Assembly (NCBI RefSeq): GCF_030386795.1
Contig: NZ_JANUQM010000016.1
Location: 155,298-219,297 of the forward strand
Length of the DNA: 64,000 nucleotides
Source of the DNA: Streptomyces sp. S.PNR 29
Lineage (GTDB): Bacteria; Actinomycetota; Actinomycetes; Streptomycetales; Streptomycetaceae
Direction: 5' to 3'
The notes below the pieces were generated by a model. The model saw only the letters and a program-made list of their open reading frames with translations, was not told the DNA's origin and ran no database searches. How positions within the stretch are numbered: the stretch's first letter is position 1; every line of letters starts with the position of its first letter. Of the stretch, positions 18,138 to 26,808 are shown piece after piece. The position numbers and the translations under genes are program-made.

Positions 18138-19712
18138 TCAGCCCTTCGAGAACATGCCGAGCATCCGGCGGGTGACGGCGAATCCGCCGAAGATGTTGAT
18201 GCTCGCCAGCAGGATCGCGGCGAACGACAGCACGGTGACCGCGGTGTTCCCGTGCCCGATCTGCAGCAGCGCGCCGACCACGACGATCCCGGAGATGGCG
18301 TTGGTGACCGACATCAGCGGGGTGTGCAGCGCGTGATGCACATGGCCGATGACGTAGAAGCCGATGACGATCGCCAGGACGAAGACCGTGAAGTGGCCGA
18401 TGAGTTCGCTCGGGGAGAAGGCGGTCACCAGGAAGAGCCCGAGTCCTCCGGCCCCGACGAGCGCGTACGCGGACCGCTCGGAGCGTGCGGGCTTCGCCGG
18501 GGCTTCGGAGGGCGCGGCGGGTTCCGTGGCCCCGGCGGGGGCGGGCGCGGCGGACACCTGAACCGGTGGTGGCGGCCAGGTCTTCGCGCCGTCGCGGACC
18601 ACGGTCATCGCGCGCTGCACCACGTCGTCGAAGTCGAGGACGAGCCGGCCGTCCTTGCCGGGCGTGAGCAGTTTCATCAGGTTGACGAGGTTGGTGCCGT
18701 ACAGTTGCGACGCCTGGGCCGGGAGCCTGCCGGGCAGATCGGTGTAGCCGATGATCGTCACGTCGTTGTCGGTGACGACCGCCTTCCCTGCGACCGTTCC
18801 CTCGACGTTTCCGCCCTGTACCGCGGCCATGTCGACGATCACGCTGCCGGGTTTCATCCGCGCGACATGCTCGGCGGTGATCAGCTTCGGCGCCGGCCTG
18901 CCCGGGACGAGGGCGGTGGTGATGATGATGTCGACGTCGGCGGCCTGCTCGGCGTACAGCCGCGCGGCGAGCCGGTTGTAGTCGTCCGAGGTTGCCTTGG
19001 CGTAACCGTCGGTGCTGACCTCCTGTTCCGCCTGATCGGGCCGCACGGTCAGGAACTCGCCGCCCAGCGAGCGTACTTGCTCGGCGACCTCGGGCCGGGG
19101 GTCCGTGGCGCGGACCACGGCACCGAGGCTGCGGGCCGCGCCGATCGCCGCGAGTCCGGCCACCCCGGCGCCGGCCACCAGCACCTTGGCCGGCGGCACC
19201 TTGCCCGCGGCGGTCACCTGGCCGGTGAAGAAGCGGCCGAAGGCATGGGCGGCCTCGATCACGGCCCGGTATCCGGCGATGTTCGCCATCGAGCTGAGGA
19301 CGTCCAGGGACTGGGCGCGAGAGATACGCGGGACGGCGTCCATGGCGAGCACGGTGATCGGCCGCCGCGCCAGCTCCTCGACCAGTTCCGGGTGGAGGGC
19401 GGGTCCGATGAGGGCGATCAGCGTCGCGCCGTCGCTCAGCCGGCCGATCTCCTCACGCGACGGGGCGTTGACCTTCAGTACGATCTCCGCCGGCCAGGGG
19501 TCGCCGAGCCGGGCCCCCGCCTCCTCATAGGCCGCGTCGGAGAAGCGGGAGGACTCGCCCGCTCCCGGTTCGACGATCACGTGGTACCCCAGCGCGACGA
19601 GCCGGCCCACTGTGGACGGTGTCGCCGCCACCCTGGTCTCCCCCGCGGCGGACTCGGCGGGTATGCCGATGCGTTGGGGTTCCGCTTCCGGTTCCCGTTC
19701 CGGTGCGACCAT
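18138..19712 (-). CDS. pntA: NAD(P) transhydrogenase subunit alpha (PntAA-PntAB fused)
   Basis: A 524-residue protein that joins the NAD(H)-binding domain I (alanine-dehydrogenase-like; IGIPAESAAGETRVAATP, VAGAGVAGLAAIGAARSLGA, GSVIVDMAAVQGGNVEGT) to the membrane part normally called PntAB (about residues 430-524, three hydrophobic segments). A proline/alanine-rich linker lies at about 400-430. The ATG at 19712 has GAGAGGAAG upstream; a longer in-frame extension is not preceded by a binding site. Length agrees with the E. coli-type fused subunit. It is the first gene of the operon. Confidence 0.94.
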   Translation of the reverse strand: MVAPEREPEAEPQRIGIPAESAAGETRVAATPSTVGRLVALGYHVIVEPGAGESSRFSDAAYEEAGARLGDPWPAEIVLKVNAPSREEIGRLSDGATLIALIGPALHPELVEELARRPITVLAMDAVPRISRAQSLDVLSSMANIAGYRAVIEAAHAFGRFFTGQVTAAGKVPPAKVLVAGAGVAGLAAIGAARSLGAVVRATDPRPEVAEQVRSLGGEFLTVRPDQAEQEVSTDGYAKATSDDYNRLAARLYAEQAADVDIIITTALVPGRPAPKLITAEHVARMKPGSVIVDMAAVQGGNVEGTVAGKAVVTDNDVTIIGYTDLPGRLPAQASQLYGTNLVNLMKLLTPGKDGRLVLDFDDVVQRAMTVVRDGAKTWPPPPVQVSAAPAPAGATEPAAPSEAPAKPARSERSAYALVGAGGLGLFLVTAFSPSELIGHFTVFVLAIVIGFYVIGHVHHALHTPLMSVTNAISGIVVVGALLQIGHGNTAVTVLSFAAILLASINIFGGFAVTRRMLGMFSKG

Positions 19713-20060
19713 CGTCTTCCTCTCTCGTCGGTGACGTCCTGGCGCCGGGCCTGTCCGCCCGGAGATTCGTATGTCTGTCCACCCATCGCTGCCCTGATCC
19801 CTCGCGTTCGACCCTGCGAGAAGGTCGAGCCCAGTCATTCGTCGGGAATTGGACGTTCCTGCCCCGTGCGAAGGACCAGCAGGCGACCGGCACCGGGACC
19901 GCCCGGTCGCGGCAGGAGTCCGAGCAGACGGCCGAGACCGTCACGCCGACACCCCCGGGCCGGTGGTTGTACGTCTCCTCCGACGTCCCATGGCCGCGCA
20001 CTGGGGCGCCGAGGCATTCAGCAACGCACGCTGGGCGCCCCTCGCCACGGAGCGGGCCCC
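19713..20060. other. Intergenic region upstream of pntA
   Basis: This 348-base stretch contains the pntA leader and presumably its promoter. I see no convincing gene or hairpin in it; it ends at the truncated araC relic. Confidence 0.5.
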
Positions 20061-20261
20061 CTACCCGTTCTGACTGCCATGTCCGCGAACTGCCCTGCGG
20101 AATTCGATCGGGGACTGCCCCGTGCGGTGCATGAAGTACTCGCTGAACTGGGACGGGTTGGCGAAGCCGAGCAGGCCCGAGATCTGGGCCGCGGTCCGGT
20201 CGCCGTGCGCCAGCAGACGCTTCGCCTCCAGCTCGACCCGGCGGTCGACGGTAGCCGTCAC
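20061..20261 (-). pseudogene. Truncated AraC-family regulator (C-terminal helix-turn-helix only)
   Basis: The frame encodes about 66 residues, RRVELEAKRLLAHGDRTAAQISGLLGFANPSQFSEYFMHRTGQSPIEFRRAV, which is the second helix-turn-helix and the family signature of AraC regulators. A TAG about 27 bases upstream closes the frame, so the ligand domain and the first helix-turn-helix are absent. I read it as a relic left at the edge of the trypco2/protease insertion rather than a functional gene. Confidence 0.75.
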
Positions 20262-20332
20262 CGCAGGGGCAACTCGGGTCAGGGCCTAACATGTTTGGCT
20301 GACTACACAGACCTCGGAGAAGCGGGAGACTC

Positions 20333-20635
20333 GTGGAGATCGGCTTGACGGACACCATCAAGGCGCTGCGCAGTGAGCTGGCACAGGCCATGGCCGACGG
20401 CGAGGGCCAGCCGGTCCGGCTTCGTGTGCAGTCGGTGAAGCTCGACATGCAGGTCGCCGTGTCGACGTCGACGGAAGCCGAAGCCGGGGTCAAGTTCTGG
20501 GTCCTGTCCGCCGGTGGGAAGGCGACCGAGGACGTATCCGCCACGCACACCATCTCGTTGGAGCTCACCGCTGAGACGGCCGACGGCGGCTCGATCCTGA
20601 CGAACTCCGGACGTGCGGCTGTTCTGGATGACTGA
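20333..20635 (+). CDS. Trypco2-family protein (trypsin-co-occurring domain)
   Basis: A 100-residue protein, GTG start with GCGGGAG upstream. The N-terminal helix (LTDTIKALRSELAQAMADGEG) is followed by the strand pattern VRLRVQSVKLDMQVAVSTSTEAEAGVKFWVLSAGG...HTISLELT, typical of the trypco2 domain. It has no signal peptide or membrane segment. Trypco2 proteins are encoded next to trypsin-like proteases fused to NTPases in presumed conflict systems of multicellular bacteria, and exactly this partner begins 39 bases downstream. The biochemical role is unknown to me; a sensor or protease adaptor/substrate is inferred. Confidence 0.85.
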   Translation: MEIGLTDTIKALRSELAQAMADGEGQPVRLRVQSVKLDMQVAVSTSTEAEAGVKFWVLSAGGKATEDVSATHTISLELTAETADGGSILTNSGRAAVLDD

Positions 20636-20674
20636 CGCCGTGGCTGAGTCAGCCCGTAGGCAGCGGCTCGGACC

Positions 20675-23600
20675 ATGTCCGAGCTGATCACCGTGCCGGA
20701 TGCCGTGGACCGCGTGGCCATGGTGGTCCGTCGCGGCTCCGACGGCGTCCCTCGTTTCGCTGCTTCCGGTTTCGTGCTGGCCACGCGACTGGTCATCTGT
20801 GCCGGACATGGCCTCGCCCGGTCCGATGACACCTTTGAGGTGCGGTTGCCCGGGCGGTCCGCGATACGGGTACCCGTCACCGCCGTGGTCCGGCATCGGA
20901 TCCACGAGGTGGACCTGGCCCTGTTGGTCCTCGGGGAAGGCGCGCCTCCCCTCTCTCCCGCCCGGTGGGGCGTGCTGCCCCAGGCGGTGGGGGCCGTTCC
21001 GTTCGTCGCCGTCGGATTCCCCGATCACGCGTCCCGGCAGGACGCACCGACGGCGCGTCAGCTGACCGGTTCGATTCTCCTGGGCTCGTTTCTGGGCGGC
21101 CATGAGATGGAGCTGTCCCTGAGCAGCCCTGCGCCACGGCAGGCGCAGGGGTCTCCATGGCAGGGCATATCCGGGGCAGGGGTGACCACCACGGATGGTG
21201 TTCTGGTGGGCGTGTGCACGAGCCACCATGTTCCGTCCGGAGCGGCGAGCCTGACCGCGACCGGTTTCTCCCGGCTGACCCATGATGCGGACTTCGCGCG
21301 CCTGCTCACCGAGCACGGGGTGGAACCAGTGTCGTTGGGCGGCCTCATGCCGTCTCCGTGGAACGCGGCCAGGCACGATCGCGTCCGCACTCACGCCGAT
21401 GTGGTGCGCGGCCTTCTCGGACGGCGCAGCTACCTCGACCAGGCGCACCTGCCCTTCGTCCATCCGGGAATGGATCACCCCTCGCATCCGGACCGCCTGT
21501 TCGGTCGACTGAGCACGGCCGGCTCCCGCGGGGTCCTGCTGATCGGACCAGCAGGTTCGGGAAAGACGCGGACATCCTTCGAAGTGGCGGGCAGGGCCCA
21601 CCGTGCCGGGTGGCAGGCACTGCACGTACAGCCCGACAGCGCCGTCACCGTCGAGGATGTGGCCGCGTCGGTTCTGTCCTGTGAGCGGCGACGGGTCCTG
21701 CTGGTGCTGGACTACCTCGACGCCTGTCCTCAGTTGGACCTGCGTGCCCTTGCCGAAGTACTGCTCCCGGAGGCCCGCAGGCGCGGGATCACCCTGGCTT
21801 GTCTGGCTTCCGTCCGCCCCGGGTCTCTGCGGGCCGTTCAGCTCCGTGGCAGTGCCAGTGCCTTTGACGAGGTTTGTCTGCGGGACGACTGGCCCCACCA
21901 ATCGGCCGTCATCACCCAGGTCATCCAGTACGCAGCCCCCAAAGCCGTTCGCCTGTGGGGCGGGGAAGCACTGGCCAGGCTCTGCGGCCGCCGTCCGATC
22001 ACCGCACTTCTGATCGCGCGGGCGATCGAGGAGCAGGATCTGGCCCGGCTGCCTCTGCCGCCGGCGGTCTCGGCCCGGCCCGGCGAACTGCTGGACTGGC
22101 TACGCGAAGGCATGCGGCGAGACGCTCTTGCAGCGACCACCGATCCCACGCCCTCGCCATTGCACGTCACCAGCCCCGACACCGCCCAACTGGCGTTCGC
22201 CGTGGCAGTCGCAGCCGGCCCTCAACCCAGGGAAACCGTTGAACAGGCCGTGGACACCCTCCTCAGCACGGCCAACGGCTCGGCCGGGTCGCTGGGGGGC
22301 CGACGGGTCGTCGACACACTGATCTCTCTGGGATGGCTCGACGAAACCGACGGCCAGTTGGTCGTTGTGCACGACGTCGTCACCGACGAACTCCTGCTGC
22401 ACGCCCTGATGCCCCCACCCGGGTGGAGCGTCGACGAGAACTCCGCCGCCTCGGTCTTCTCGGCGCTGATGCGGCATCCTCGTACCTTCGCGGTGCTGAC
22501 CGGCCATGTACGGCGGCTGGCCGCCGACATGGAGGAGCGGGGATCCACCCATCGCATCGCTGCACTGGAACGATTCTGCCGGGAATGGATCACAGCCCAC
22601 GCCGGTCCGCTGGGACGTCTCCTGGCGAACGCGGGCCATGACGGCGGGCAGGCACTCCTGGCGCTGGTGACGAGCCGCCCATGGCACGGGTTCGATCACA
22701 CCGTGTGGGAGCGCCTCGTGGAACCGTGGCTCGCCCGCGCCGAGGCCGACCACATCGCGCAGCCGTTCCTGACAGCCGCCCTGCAGAGCGTGGACCGCGC
22801 GCCCACCTGCCTCGTGGAGGCAGCCGTGGGCTGGCTCCTGCGTCGAGGCGAGCAGACCGACACCGAGCATCTGCTGCTCGCCCTGCTGGATCGTCCTGAT
22901 CTCACTCCGGAAGCCGAGGACGTGGCGGTCGACCGCACCCTTGCCTGGGTGCCTTCCCGGCCAGGCTGGCGCCACACGCCTGCCCTGATGAAACGGCTGC
23001 TCCGGATGGACCACACCGACGACCGGCTGGGGCGTGTGGTCGAGGTCGTGCGGGATTGGCTGACCCCCCATCGCAGCTTCGGGGTGGCACCGGTGGTTCG
23101 CGCCTTCCTCCAGCGTGAAGACGTCGGCGCGGCCGCCCGCCAGGAGATCGTCGACCGGATGCTGACATGGCTGCGCGCCGCTCATCGCACAGGCTCGGAC
23201 GCGGGTCCGGAGCTGTGCGCCCTCCTGGAGTACGACGGCCTCGCGGAAAGCGACCGTGCCGAGCTGACACGCTGTGCACTGGACTGGCTGGAGCAGCAGC
23301 GCAGCCACCCGAGTGCGGGCAGGGTCCTGCGAAACCTCCTGTCCAAGGACGGCTGCCCGCCGGACCTCCGGCCCCGGTTGGTCACCTTTGCCCAGTCGTG
23401 GGCCACTGGAAGGGCAGCGGGTCTCCCGGCGCAATCCGGCGTACTCCACGCACTGCTGACCGACGGCAGTTCGCCGGAAACCGTCGCTTCCCTTCTGCAC
23501 CGGCTGACCGAGCAGCCGGACGCTCCCTCCGCCCCGGCCATGCTGCACCGTCTCCTGCTCCACTACGAGCACCTCGGCCGTGACCGAATGCGGGTCGCCG

Positions 23601-24262
23601 TCACGCTCGCCTTCACCTGGCTCGACGGCCACCCGGAACACGAGGAGTGCAGTCTGGTGCTCGGTCCCCTCCTGTCGGTGCCGGACCTGTCGTCCGCGCA
23701 GCTCCGCCACGCCGTCCGCCTGGGAACCGCGGCCCTCCTCGCGCGTCCGGACGATCACAAGCTGATGGCGATCATGCTCAGCCGGCTCGAGGGCCTGACC
23801 GCCGAGCAAGCGCGTACCGTCGCAGACGTCAGCCTGGAGTGGCTGGCGTGCCACGGGGGCAAGGCACAGCGCCGGGTACTCGCCTCCTTCCTCACCCGCC
23901 CGGACCTGTCGGTCGAGCAGGCACATATCGGCATCGACATCGCACTGGACCGCCTGAGCACCGAAACGTCGGCCAAGGGCCGCGCCATGCTCTCCGGTGT
24001 CCTACGCCATCCGGCTTTGGACGAGGACCGCCGGTCCCGCGCCGTGGACTGCGCTGTCCGGTGGCTCAGGGAACACGGCAGGCTGGCGAAGGCACGTCTG
24101 GTCATCGAGGATCTGCTCACGCTCCCGGCCCTCCGCCCTGACCAGAGAGGTCCGGCGATCCGCTTCGCCGAGGACTGGTTGGCGCATCACGGGAACGAGC
24201 CGTTCGCCCACCGCCTGCGCACCGTGCTCGGCACGCAACCGGATGCCTCACTGTCCACCTAG
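20675..24262 (+). CDS. Trypsin-like serine protease fused to STAND-type ATPase and helical repeats
   Basis: A 1195-residue, apparently cytoplasmic protein. Residues 1-215 form a trypsin-like peptidase with a visible triad: His45 (CAGHG), Asp80 (HEVDLALL) and Ser166 (GISGAG). A P-loop NTPase follows, with Walker A GPAGSGKT (291-298) and Walker B VLLVLDYLD (341-349), then a winged-helix-like region near 545-577. From about residue 635 to the end run some 14 degenerate helical repeats of 35-40 residues with the pattern A-x-x-W-L...VLxxLLxxPDL...RAVxxA. The layout is that of signal-transduction ATPases: effector, switch, repeat sensor. With the trypco2 gene it probably forms a nucleotide-gated protease that acts in phage or stress defence; that is inference. 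ATG with AGGCAG upstream. Confidence 0.85.
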   Translation: MSELITVPDAVDRVAMVVRRGSDGVPRFAASGFVLATRLVICAGHGLARSDDTFEVRLPGRSAIRVPVTAVVRHRIHEVDLALLVLGEGAPPLSPARWGVLPQAVGAVPFVAVGFPDHASRQDAPTARQLTGSILLGSFLGGHEMELSLSSPAPRQAQGSPWQGISGAGVTTTDGVLVGVCTSHHVPSGAASLTATGFSRLTHDADFARLLTEHGVEPVSLGGLMPSPWNAARHDRVRTHADVVRGLLGRRSYLDQAHLPFVHPGMDHPSHPDRLFGRLSTAGSRGVLLIGPAGSGKTRTSFEVAGRAHRAGWQALHVQPDSAVTVEDVAASVLSCERRRVLLVLDYLDACPQLDLRALAEVLLPEARRRGITLACLASVRPGSLRAVQLRGSASAFDEVCLRDDWPHQSAVITQVIQYAAPKAVRLWGGEALARLCGRRPITALLIARAIEEQDLARLPLPPAVSARPGELLDWLREGMRRDALAATTDPTPSPLHVTSPDTAQLAFAVAVAAGPQPRETVEQAVDTLLSTANGSAGSLGGRRVVDTLISLGWLDETDGQLVVVHDVVTDELLLHALMPPPGWSVDENSAASVFSALMRHPRTFAVLTGHVRRLAADMEERGSTHRIAALERFCREWITAHAGPLGRLLANAGHDGGQALLALVTSRPWHGFDHTVWERLVEPWLARAEADHIAQPFLTAALQSVDRAPTCLVEAAVGWLLRRGEQTDTEHLLLALLDRPDLTPEAEDVAVDRTLAWVPSRPGWRHTPALMKRLLRMDHTDDRLGRVVEVVRDWLTPHRSFGVAPVVRAFLQREDVGAAARQEIVDRMLTWLRAAHRTGSDAGPELCALLEYDGLAESDRAELTRCALDWLEQQRSHPSAGRVLRNLLSKDGCPPDLRPRLVTFAQSWATGRAAGLPAQSGVLHALLTDGSSPETVASLLHRLTEQPDAPSAPAMLHRLLLHYEHLGRDRMRVAVTLAFTWLDGHPEHEECSLVLGPLLSVPDLSSAQLRHAVRLGTAALLARPDDHKLMAIMLSRLEGLTAEQARTVADVSLEWLACHGGKAQRRVLASFLTRPDLSVEQAHIGIDIALDRLSTETSAKGRAMLSGVLRHPALDEDRRSRAVDCAVRWLREHGRLAKARLVIEDLLTLPALRPDQRGPAIRFAEDWLAHHGNEPFAHRLRTVLGTQPDASLST

Positions 24263-24307
24263 CCGGCGTCGCCCTGGGAGGCGGTCACAGGGGAGCCTCT
24301 GGTCTCT

Positions 24308-24347
24308 CTCGCCGTGAAATGCCCAAACTCGCCGTGAAATGCCCAAA
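24308..24347. repeat. Two tandem copies of a 20-bp repeat
   Basis: CTCGCCGTGAAATGCCCAAA occurs at 24308-24327 and again, immediately adjacent, at 24328-24347. The second copy runs into the stem of the tRNA terminator. It looks like a simple slippage duplication just downstream of the tRNA-Pro transcription unit. Confidence 0.85.
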
Positions 24348-24377
24348 GGCCGCATCGAATGTTCCGATGCGGCCTTT
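24345..24377 (-). terminator. Intrinsic terminator of tRNA-Pro
   Basis: AAAGGCCGCATCG (24345-24357) pairs perfectly with CGATGCGGCCTTT (24365-24377) around a 7-base loop. On the minus strand it lies 19 bases beyond the 3' end of the tRNA and ends in TTT. The symmetric A/T ends mean it can also stop rightward transcription from the protease gene. Confidence 0.8.
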
Positions 24378-24396
24378 GACCTGCGACTCTCACAAG

Positions 24397-24470
<74 letters not shown>

Positions 24471-24568
24471 GTGCGCTTCCGCGGTGAACCGCGTGATCGC
24501 GCGAACAGCACTTTACCTCACACCGGGGCCTGCATCGAAAGGGGGCACGGACGCGGGACAATCGGTGT

Positions 24569-25096
24569 ATGAGCAGTACATCCTCAGGCCGGCCGGTGCA
24601 CGCGCGGGACCGTGACAGCGAGGGGCGGGCGCGCAACGCCCGGCCGCGGGACGGGCTCGGGCGGCCCCTGCCGTACGACGCTGACGGCGTGCCCCGGCAG
24701 CCCGAGGGGGTCGTGCGCACGCCGGAGGAGTCCCTCGCCGAGGCCCAGCGGCTGCTGGACGAGGGGAAGCCGTTCCACGCCCACGAGGTCTTCGAGGACG
24801 CCTGGAAGTCGGGTCCCGAGGAGGAGCGTGCGCTGTGGCGGGGTCTGGCCCAGCTCGCCGTGGGGCTCACCCACGCGGCCCGGGGCAATGTCACGGGTGG
24901 CGCCCGGCTGCTGCGGCGCGGAGCCGGTGCCGCGGAGGCATGGGCGTCGGCCTCCGGGCGGCAGCGGCCGTACGGGCTCGATCTCCCCGGCGTCGTGACC
25001 TGGGCGCGGGAGCTGGCGGAGGACGTGGAGCGGGACGCCGGGCCCGTCGACGCGGGGACGCGGGCGCCGCGGTTGCGGGGGCGCGGGGCGCCGTAG
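24569..25096 (+). CDS. DUF309-domain protein
   Basis: A 175-residue protein with the DUF309 core at about residues 55-125: LAEAQRLLDEGKPFHAHEVFEDAWKSGPEEERALWRGLAQLAVGLTHAARGNVTGGARLLRRGA. The H-A-H-E-V-F-E-x-x-W motif is the family hallmark. The N-terminal 45 residues are arginine-rich and probably disordered. Function unknown. It stands alone, 98 bases from the tRNA and 78 bases before cobF, on the plus strand. Confidence 0.85.
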   Translation: MSSTSSGRPVHARDRDSEGRARNARPRDGLGRPLPYDADGVPRQPEGVVRTPEESLAEAQRLLDEGKPFHAHEVFEDAWKSGPEEERALWRGLAQLAVGLTHAARGNVTGGARLLRRGAGAAEAWASASGRQRPYGLDLPGVVTWARELAEDVERDAGPVDAGTRAPRLRGRGAP

Positions 25097-25174
25097 CGGG
25101 GCGGGCAGGGCGTCCTGGCCGGTCAGCAGGGGTGCGATGCACCGGCTGTCAGTGGCGTGCGGCAGACTCGGGGC

Positions 25175-25945
25175 GTGCGAAAGATTCATGTCATCGGTAT
25201 CGGCGCGGGCGACCCCGACCAACTGACCCTGCAGGCGGTCAAGGCGCTGCGGAGCACGGATGTCTTCTTCGTCCTGGACAAGGGCGAGGTGAAGGCGGAC
25301 CTCGTGCAGCTCCGCCGGGGCATGCTCGACGCGCACATACCGCAGGGGACGTACCGGGTCGTGGAGGCGCGTGACCCGGAGCGTGACCGCAACGCCGGTG
25401 GCGCGGCGTACTCTCCGGCTGTCGGGGACTGGCGCAGTGCGCGCGCCGACATCTACGAGCGGCTCATCGCCGAGGAGTTGCGGGAGGACGAGAGCGGGGC
25501 CTTCCTGGTGTGGGGTGACCCGGCGCTGTACGACAGCACGCTCGGGATCCTGGAAGAGGTCCTCGGGCGCGGCGCGGTGGAGTTCGAGTACGACGTCGTG
25601 CCCGGCATCAGCAGTGTCTCGGCGCTCGTCGCCCGGCATCGGACGGGGCTCAACCGCGTCGCCCGGCCCGTGCAGATCACCACCGGCCGACGGCTCGCCG
25701 AGGGCTTCCCCGAGGGCGTGGACGACGTGGTGGTGATGCTGGACGCCCACCAGACGTTCCGGCAGTACGCCGACCAGGACATCGACATCTACTGGGGCGC
25801 CTACATAGGCACCGAGGACGAGATCCTCGCCTCCGGGCCGATCGCCGAGGCCGCGCCCCGTATCGAGCGGCTGCGCGCCGAGGCACGTGAGCGCAAGGGC
25901 TGGATCATGGACACGTATCTGCTGCGGAGGCGTCCGCGGAACTGA
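25175..25945 (+). CDS. cobF: Precorrin-6A synthase (deacetylating)
   Basis: A 256-residue tetrapyrrole methylase that methylates C-1 of precorrin-5 with SAM and releases acetate in aerobic cobalamin synthesis. It has the glycine-rich N-terminus HVIGIGAGDPDQLTLQAVKAL, the LVWGDPALYDSTLGILEEV loop and VVPGISSVSALVARHR, all typical of the family, and the CobF-specific HQTFRQYADQDIDIYWGAYIGTEDEIL. GTG at 25175 fits family N-termini; the upstream in-frame GTG at 25157 is an alternative. No cobalamin riboswitch is visible upstream. Confidence 0.9.
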   Translation: MRKIHVIGIGAGDPDQLTLQAVKALRSTDVFFVLDKGEVKADLVQLRRGMLDAHIPQGTYRVVEARDPERDRNAGGAAYSPAVGDWRSARADIYERLIAEELREDESGAFLVWGDPALYDSTLGILEEVLGRGAVEFEYDVVPGISSVSALVARHRTGLNRVARPVQITTGRRLAEGFPEGVDDVVVMLDAHQTFRQYADQDIDIYWGAYIGTEDEILASGPIAEAAPRIERLRAEARERKGWIMDTYLLRRRPRN

Positions 25946-25977
25946 CACGACTGGGGCGTGGGTCATGCGGGTCTCGG

Positions 25978-26724
25978 TCATGGGCGGTCGAGGCCGAGAC
26001 GCTCCAGGGCGCCCGCCACGTCGGGTACGACGGTGACTCCGGGCGGCACCGGCGGCCGTCGCACGACCACGACCGGCAGGCCGAGCTCCCGCGCCGCCGT
26101 CAGCTTGGCGGCCGTGGCCTCTCCCCCGCTGTCCTTGGTCACCATCACGTCGATGCGGTGATCGCACAGCAGCGCGGACTCGTCGGCCACCGTGAACGGT
26201 CCGCGCGCCAGCAGCACCTGTGTGTCCGGCGGCATCGGCGGCTCGGGGGGCTCGACGGACCGTGCGACGAAGTGGAGTTCCGTCAGATGCGCGAAGGCGG
26301 CCAGTCCCATGCGGCCCGTGGTCAGCAGCACCCGGCGGCCGAGGCGGGGCAACAGCTCCGCGGCCGCGCCCAGGGACGTGACCGGGTGCCATCGGTCCCC
26401 CGGGCCGGGCCGCCAGCCCGGGCGACGCAGGACCACCGCGGGTATGCCGGTCGCCGCCGCGGCCCGTGCCGCGTTCGCGGTGATCGAGGCGGCGAAGGGG
26501 TGCGTGGCGTCGACGAGGGCGTCCACGCGATGCTCGCGCAGCCAGGCGGCCAGCCCCTCCGCCCCTCCGAAACCCCCGACCCGGACCTCCCCTGCGAGCG
26601 GCCCCGGCCGGGACACGCGCCCCGCGAGCGACGTGGTGACACGGACACCGGGATGCGCCGCCAGTTCGGCGGCCAGCCGACGGGCCTCGGTCGTACCGCC
26701 GAGGATCAGGACGTGCGGAGGCAT
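25978..26724 (-). CDS. cobK: Precorrin-6A reductase
   Basis: A 248-residue NAD(P)H-dependent reductase of cobalamin synthesis acting just after CobF. It starts HVLILGGTTEARRLAAEL, has ALVDATHPFAASITANAARAA near residue 80, the VVLRRPGWRPGPGD segment and the C-terminal VMVTKDSGGEATAAKLTAARELGLPVVVVRRP, all diagnostic of CobK/CbiJ. It converges on cobF with 32 bases between stops. The ATG at 26724 lies 85 bases from the divergent HAD gene, so the two probably share a promoter region. Confidence 0.93.
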   Translation of the reverse strand: MPPHVLILGGTTEARRLAAELAAHPGVRVTTSLAGRVSRPGPLAGEVRVGGFGGAEGLAAWLREHRVDALVDATHPFAASITANAARAAAATGIPAVVLRRPGWRPGPGDRWHPVTSLGAAAELLPRLGRRVLLTTGRMGLAAFAHLTELHFVARSVEPPEPPMPPDTQVLLARGPFTVADESALLCDHRIDVMVTKDSGGEATAAKLTAARELGLPVVVVRRPPVPPGVTVVPDVAGALERLGLDRP

Positions 26725-26808
26725 GGCGTCGAGCGTACGGGGGGCGCCCCGGCACGTCGGCGCCGAGTCCGCACGGCGGGCGTGGCCCGGCGCGGCTATC
26801 GTCCGGAC

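Noticed and set aside
25097..25174. Cobalamin riboswitch upstream of cobF
   Set aside because: The interval is only 78 bases and lacks a recognisable B12-box-like core.
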